Positions 5,412-8,681 of a stretch of 8,681 nt of DNA are shown here, one piece after another. A program made the translations under genes and the position numbers. This DNA is from an uncultured Gemmiger sp. Its GTDB lineage: Bacteria > Bacillota > Clostridia > Oscillospirales > Ruminococcaceae. Location: assembly GCA_959018215.1 (NCBI GenBank), contig CAUEKL010000089.1, positions 1 to 8,681 of the forward strand, given 5' to 3'. Numbering within the stretch: position 1 is the first letter of the stretch; every line of letters begins with the position of its first letter. Below the pieces are notes generated by a model. That model was not told the DNA's origin and ran no database searches. It saw only the letters and a program-made list of their open reading frames with translations.

Positions 5412-6182
5412 ATGAAAATCATCATTTCTCCGGCCAAAAAGATGAATGTGGATACCGACAGCCTGGAATGGCTGGCCCTGCCCCGGTTTCTGGAGCGGAC
5501 CGAACAGCTGCTCGCCCGGCTGCGATCCATGTCCTATGCAGAGCTCAAAAAGCTGTGGAAGTGCAACGACCAGCTGGCCGAACTGAACGTGCAGCGCCTG
5601 CAGGCCATGGACCTGCGCCGGCATCTGACCCCGGCCATTCTCAGCTATGAGGGCATCCAGTATCAGTACATGGCGCCGGGGGTGTTCACCACCTGGGAGT
5701 TCGAGTATATCCAGGACCACCTGCGCATCCTCTCCGGCTTTTACGGCCTGCTGCGCCCCTTTGACGGGGTAACGTCTTACCGGCTGGAAATGCAGGCCCG
5801 GCTTGCCGTGGATGGAGCCAAGGATGTGTATACCTTCTGGGGCGATACCCTGGCCCGGCAGCTGTTTGAAGAAACCGACTGCATTCTCAACCTGGCCTCC
5901 AAGGAATACAGCGTCTGCGTATCCCGGTATCTGCCGCCCAGCGTGCGGTTCATCACCTGCATCTTCGGGGAAGACAAGGACGGCAAGGTCATCGAAAAAG
6001 CCACCATGTGCAAGATGGCCCGGGGAGAGATGGTGCGCTTCCTGGCGGAAAACAACATCACCGACCCGAAAGATGTACAGAAGTTTGACCGCCAGCACTT
6101 TCACTTTTCTCCGGCTCACTCGGATGAGAATACCTATGTGTTTTTGCGCGATCCCGGCAAGAGCAAAAAAGCAAACGGATAG
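5412..6182 (+). CDS. yaaA: Peroxide stress protein YaaA (UPF0246/DUF328)
   Basis: A 256-residue protein covering the full YaaA family length. Diagnostic segments are the N-terminal MKIIISPAKKM (1-11), LSYEGIQYQYM (78-88), LSGFYGLLRPFDGVTSYRLEM (107-127), ILNLASKEYS (158-167) and KMARGEMVRFL (201-211). In E. coli, YaaA lowers intracellular free iron and protects DNA and proteins from Fenton damage during peroxide stress; a DNA-binding helix-hairpin-helix-like element is reported for the family. It is the second gene of the bcp pair, with a nine-base gap and only a weak ribosome binding site (AAGGCG, 5401-5406), so translational coupling is likely. An intrinsic terminator follows directly. The lysine-rich tail GKSKKANG is variable and probably disordered. 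Confidence 0.95.
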   Translation: MKIIISPAKKMNVDTDSLEWLALPRFLERTEQLLARLRSMSYAELKKLWKCNDQLAELNVQRLQAMDLRRHLTPAILSYEGIQYQYMAPGVFTTWEFEYIQDHLRILSGFYGLLRPFDGVTSYRLEMQARLAVDGAKDVYTFWGDTLARQLFEETDCILNLASKEYSVCVSRYLPPSVRFITCIFGEDKDGKVIEKATMCKMARGEMVRFLAENNITDPKDVQKFDRQHFHFSPAHSDENTYVFLRDPGKSKKANG

Positions 6183-6188
6183 ATTCCC

Positions 6189-6231
6189 AAAGGCGGGAAT
6201 GCCGCGGCAAAAGCGGTGTTTCCGCCTTTTT
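6189..6231 (+). terminator. Intrinsic terminator after yaaA
   Basis: AAAGGCGG (6189-6196) pairs with CCGCCTTT (6222-6229), followed by T up to 6231. A smaller inner hairpin, CCGC (6202-6205) with GCGG (6213-6216), shortens the loop. It starts six bases after the yaaA stop and separates it from the corrinoid operon. Confidence 0.85.
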
Positions 6232-6274
6232 CTGTGCCGTTCGGCTTGCCAAAATGCCGGTTCTATGGTACCGT

Positions 6275-6280
6275 TATAAG
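6275..6280 (+). promoter_or_regulatory. Possible -10 element upstream of the cobalamin riboswitch
   Basis: TATAAG lies about 20 bases before the first conserved riboswitch base, where the promoter is expected. No good -35 hexamer stands at 16-18 bp; the nearest, TTGCCA at 6246-6251, is 23 bp away. The assignment rests mainly on position. Confidence 0.3.
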
Positions 6281-6289
6281 CACAAAGCA

Positions 6290-6458
6290 ACACAAGGTGC
6301 CCGGGGCGTATGCCGGCCGGGAGAATAGGGAAGCAGGTGCAAGACCTGCGCGGGACCGCCGCCGTAATGGCTGAGTTCCGGCCCGAGGATGTCACTGTGC
6401 CTACGGCATGGGAAGACAGGACCGGAACGCCGACGCCAGAGCCGGAAGACCTGCCTTG
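6290..6458 (+). ncRNA. Cobalamin (B12) riboswitch aptamer
   Basis: The conserved blocks occur in the expected order. AAGGTGCC opens the element (6294-6301). AGGGAAGCAGGTGCAAGACC (6327-6346) leads into a GCAGGT/ACCTGC stem (6333-6338 with 6344-6349), followed by the CGCGGGACCGCCGCCGTAAT block (6349-6368), GTCACTGTGC (6391-6400) and GGGAAGACAGG (6410-6420). The B12 box is AGCCGGAAGACCTGCC (6440-6455). AGGT (6295-6298) can pair with ACCT (6449-6452) to close the domain. Such RNAs bind adenosylcobalamin or related corrinoids and lower expression of downstream uptake or synthesis genes. The corrinoid importer genes that follow fit this exactly. The box differs from the AGYCAGGAGACCTGCC consensus at one or two positions. 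The subclass was not determined. Confidence 0.95.
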
Positions 6459-6469
6459 CTGTTTGAATA

Positions 6470-6518
6470 CTGCCCACGCTGCCGGGATGAACCGCCCGCA
6501 GCGCGGGGCAGGGCCCGT
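6470..6518 (+). promoter_or_regulatory. Riboswitch expression platform: candidate antiterminator strand and competing hairpin
   Basis: GGGGCAG (6505-6511) followed at once by GGCCCGT (6512-6518) nearly repeats the 3' arm of the downstream terminator. It can pair with that terminator's 5' arm, ACGGGCC (6589-6595) and CTGCC (6601-6605), with a five-T bulge. This pairing and the terminator are mutually exclusive. Upstream, CTGCCC-A-CGCTGC (6470-6482) can pair with GCAGCG (6498-6503) and GGGCAG (6506-6511) and thereby hide part of the antiterminator strand. The model was worked out by eye. Confidence 0.55.
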
Positions 6519-6588
6519 GCAGCGGACGGACGAAACGTTTGCGCGGTAAAACCTTGGTACACCGTGTTTTGGCGTGCTTTGTTTTTGT

Positions 6589-6636
6589 ACGGGCCTTTTT
6601 CTGCCGTTTGGGGCAGGAAGGGCCCGTTTCCTTTTT
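6589..6636 (+). terminator. Riboswitch-controlled intrinsic terminator upstream of the corrinoid importer
   Basis: ACGGGC (6589-6594) pairs with GCCCGT (6622-6627). The stem continues through CTTTT against GAAGG with wobbles and one bulged T, then CTGCC (6601-6605) with GGCAG (6612-6616). The tail TTTCCTTTTT (6627-6636) follows. It ends 37 bases before the lipoprotein ATG and leaves the ribosome binding site outside, which points to transcriptional rather than translational control. Confidence 0.88.
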
Positions 6637-6673
6637 GCGGTGGCTCATCGGTTCCAACAAAGAGAGGTCAAAC

Positions 6674-7720
6674 ATGAAAACAAAGCATTCCATCCGTCTT
6701 GGCGCCCTGGCCCTGGGCCTGCTGTTCCTGGCAGCGGGGTGCGGTCCTGCCGCCTCCCAGGCCAGCCCCGAAACGGCGGCAGCCCAGACCGGTGACGGTC
6801 ATTACCCTGTCACCATCACCAACTACAACTACGCCGGAGACGAGGTGAGCTACACCTACGAAAAGGCTCCCGAGCGTGTGGTGGCGGTGTACCAGGGCTC
6901 TATCGAAACCATGATTGCTCTGGGGCTGGAAGACCATGTGGTGGCTTCCTATGGGCTGGATAATGAAGTCAAGGAAGAATGGCAGGCGGGCTTTGCCGGG
7001 ATGAACTATCAGGAGGATGTCTTTGCCCCGGACAAGGAAACCATGACCCTTTTGCAGCCGGATATGATCCTTTCCTGGGGTTCGCTGTTCAGTGAAAAGA
7101 AACTGGGGGATGTGACCGGTTGGAACCAAAAGGGTGTGGCCACCTATATCAATTCCAATACCCGGGGCGGCGGACGTCCCCGTACCCTGGAAAACGAGTA
7201 CACCGATATCCTGAACCTGGGTCGCATCTTTGCTGTGGAAGATAAGGCGGAAGCCCTGGTGGAGGAAATGCGCTCCAGCGTGGAAGCGACCCTGTCTCAG
7301 GCGCAGGGGCAATCCTCCCAGACCGTGGCGGTGGTGGAACCCATCGGCGGCGGTATGACCAACTACGGTGCCGACACCCTGGCGGGGGATATGGTCACCC
7401 AGCTGGGCGGGACCCTGGTGAATCCGGACGGCGGGGAGATGAGCAAGGAAGAGCTGGTCCAGAGCGACCCGGATGTGATCTTTGTGGTTTATATGGCCTA
7501 TTCCGGGGATGATCCGGCCACTGTGGTGGCCCAGCAGCTGGGGGCCATCACCGAGGACCCGGCCCTGGCCAGCCTGTCCGCAGTCAAGACCGGCCGGGTG
7601 CTGCCGGTGATGTTGGGAGATGTCTACGCCGCCGGTCCCCGCACGGTGGACGGCATCCATACCATCGCCGCAGGGATGTACCCCGATCTGCAGACGGCCG
7701 AAAGCGGAGCTGCTGCATGA
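6674..7720 (+). CDS. btuF: Corrinoid ABC transporter substrate-binding lipoprotein (BtuF-like)
   Basis: A 348-residue class III periplasmic-binding-protein-type protein anchored outside the membrane as a lipoprotein. The signal peptide has a basic start (MKTKH), a hydrophobic core and lipobox LAAGC with Cys23, then an Ala/Ser/Gln-rich linker to about residue 42. The N-lobe begins at APERVVAVYQGSIETMIALG (65-84) and includes LLQPDMILSWGSLF (126-139). The rigid linking helix follows EYTDILNLGRIF (175-186). The C-lobe contains GADTLAGDMVTQLGG (232-246), KEELVQSDPDVIFVVYM (258-274) and a final GPRTVDGIHTIAAGMYPDL (321-339). ATG 6674 is supported by AGAGAGG (6661-6667) six bases upstream and by the signal peptide; the upstream frame from 6539 runs through the terminator and is not translated. 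Specificity for corrinoids is inferred from the riboswitch, since the same fold also binds siderophores and heme. Confidence 0.93.
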   Translation: MKTKHSIRLGALALGLLFLAAGCGPAASQASPETAAAQTGDGHYPVTITNYNYAGDEVSYTYEKAPERVVAVYQGSIETMIALGLEDHVVASYGLDNEVKEEWQAGFAGMNYQEDVFAPDKETMTLLQPDMILSWGSLFSEKKLGDVTGWNQKGVATYINSNTRGGGRPRTLENEYTDILNLGRIFAVEDKAEALVEEMRSSVEATLSQAQGQSSQTVAVVEPIGGGMTNYGADTLAGDMVTQLGGTLVNPDGGEMSKEELVQSDPDVIFVVYMAYSGDDPATVVAQQLGAITEDPALASLSAVKTGRVLPVMLGDVYAAGPRTVDGIHTIAAGMYPDLQTAESGAAA

Positions 7721-8681
7721 GGCGGCAGAACGCTTCCCTCCGGTGGTGGCAAAGCCCGGCGGGTACCGCAGCGGCCCTGCTCTTTCTGGGCATTGCCCTG
7801 GTGCTGTCCCTGATTCTGGCTGTTTCCTTCGGTACCACCCGGCTGCCGGTGGGGCAGGTGTATACCATCATCCGGCAAGAACTGCTCCATCTGCTGACCG
7901 GTACTCCTCTGCCCGCAGATTCCGCCGCCGGCACGGCGGTACATGATGTGGTCTGGCTCATCCGTCTGCCTCGCCTGATCCTGGCGGCCGCCGTGGGCAC
8001 CTGCCTGTCCCTGTGCGGGGTAGCCATGCAGGCCATCGTCAAAAACCCTCTGGCTGATCCGTACATCCTGGGCGTCTCTTCCGGGGCCAACCTGGGGGTC
8101 ACTCTCGCGGTGCTGCTGGGGGTGGGTACAGTCTTAGGGGGCAATTATGTGGGGTTGATGGCCTTTGCGGGGGCACTGGGCATCTCCCTGGCGGTGGTGG
8201 CTCTGGCCAACGTGGGTGGCCGGGCCAGTTCGGTCAAGCTGCTGCTGGCGGGCAGCGCGTTGTCCGCGGTGTGCGGTGCAGCGACCCAGTTCCTTTTGTA
8301 TCTGCGCAATGCAGACCGTGCCGCCGGGGAGATCCTGCGCTGGACCATGGGCAGCCTGGCCGCCGCTAACTGGCCCAACAACGGCCTGATGCTGATGGTG
8401 GCGGCGGGGGGCACCGTTTTCTTTCTCACCCAGTGCCGCACCCTCAACCTGATGCTGCTGGGGGATGAGACCGCCGTGACCCTGGGCACCGACCTGCACC
8501 GGTACCGCCTGGTTTACCTGATCGTCAGTTCTCTCATGGTGGGCTTTGCGGTGTATTCCGCCGGCGCCATCGGCTTTGTGGGGCTGGTGGTTCCTCATGT
8601 GGTGCGGTTGCTGTTCGGCACCGACCACCGCCGTCTGGTGCCCCTGTGCGCTTTGGCGGGGGCGGTGTTCCTGGTGTGGGG
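7717..8681 (+). CDS. btuC: BtuC/FecCD-family ABC transporter permease, 3' truncated by window edge
   Basis: The ATG at 7717-7719 overlaps the lipoprotein stop as ATGA, and GGAG (7706-7709) sits seven bases upstream. The frame stays open for 321 codons to the window end; the family is usually about 330-350 residues, so only the last part is missing. Family signatures are clear: IRLPRLILAAAVG (82-94), LCGVAMQAIVKNPLADPYIL (99-118) with GVSSGANLG (119-127), LRWTMGSLAAA (207-217), LLGDETAVTLG (247-257) and AIGFVGLVVPHVVRLLFG (284-301), which forms the coupling helix that contacts the ATPase. About ten membrane helices are expected, with a leading hydrophobic segment at 17-38. It forms the inner-membrane channel for corrinoid import with the lipoprotein. 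The ATPase gene (BtuD-like) probably lies just beyond the right edge. Confidence 0.94.
   Translation, partial: MRRQNASLRWWQSPAGTAAALLFLGIALVLSLILAVSFGTTRLPVGQVYTIIRQELLHLLTGTPLPADSAAGTAVHDVVWLIRLPRLILAAAVGTCLSLCGVAMQAIVKNPLADPYILGVSSGANLGVTLAVLLGVGTVLGGNYVGLMAFAGALGISLAVVALANVGGRASSVKLLLAGSALSAVCGAATQFLLYLRNADRAAGEILRWTMGSLAAANWPNNGLMLMVAAGGTVFFLTQCRTLNLMLLGDETAVTLGTDLHRYRLVYLIVSSLMVGFAVYSAGAIGFVGLVVPHVVRLLFGTDHRRLVPLCALAGAVFLVW

Noticed and set aside
3792..6395. An 867-codon open frame on the minus strand
   Set aside because: It runs antisense to the unknown-function gene, SRAP, bcp, yaaA and part of the riboswitch, all supported by motifs and ribosome binding sites. Long antisense frames are common in GC-rich coding DNA, and its translation resembles no protein family.
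6539..6673. An upstream in-frame extension of the BtuF-like lipoprotein
   Set aside because: It passes through the riboswitch terminator and would bury the signal peptide. The ATG at 6674 has a good ribosome binding site and yields a proper lipobox.
1..8681. CRISPR arrays, insertion sequences, phage genes, toxin-antitoxin or other defence systems
   Set aside because: I saw no regularly spaced repeats, transposase motifs, terminal inverted repeats with target duplications, or defence-family proteins on either strand.

Overview
The window looks like chromosomal DNA of a GC-rich, gut-type Bacillota, most likely an Oscillospiraceae member of the Faecalibacterium/Gemmiger/Subdoligranulum kind. 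That placement is inferred from gene-family flavour, strong GGAG-type ribosome binding sites, U-tailed intrinsic terminators and a riboswitch-controlled corrinoid importer; no rRNA or marker gene is present to prove it. Every supported gene is on the + strand. I see no mobile element, CRISPR array, tRNA or rRNA.

Region 1 (2-174): the last 38 codons of an unidentified gene and its intrinsic terminator, whose left arm is duplicated in tandem. Region 2 (197-2705): a two-gene detoxification operon, a MATE-family multidrug exporter followed by a single-domain Old Yellow Enzyme-type flavin oxidoreductase. Its promoter has the MerR-type layout: a 19-bp spacer and a perfect 9-3-9 dyad starting inside the -35 box. 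A strong terminator closes the operon. No MerR gene lies in the window.

Region 3 (2706-3108): about 400 bases without a convincing gene. The first part can fold into a closing stem around three hairpins, followed by a terminator-like hairpin; the second part holds a candidate promoter with a dyad in its spacer. Region 4 (3109-4838): a YcxB-like two-helix membrane protein, a small conserved-looking protein of unknown function, and an SRAP (YedK/HMCES) abasic-site-crosslinking protein. Region 5 (4875-6231): a Bcp-type peroxiredoxin and the peroxide-stress protein YaaA, nine bases apart, ending at an intrinsic terminator. Regions 4 and 5 together suggest a small oxidative and DNA-damage protection neighbourhood.

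Region 6 (about 6275-8681): a cobalamin riboswitch, a long expression platform ending in a strong terminator, a BtuF-like corrinoid-binding lipoprotein, and a BtuC-like permease that overlaps it by four bases and runs off the right edge. The platform contains an upstream near-copy of the terminator's 3' arm that could act as the antiterminator strand. I found no clear new multi-gene system. The best leads are the MerR-type operator, the riboswitch switching mechanism and the structured stretch at 2731-2939.
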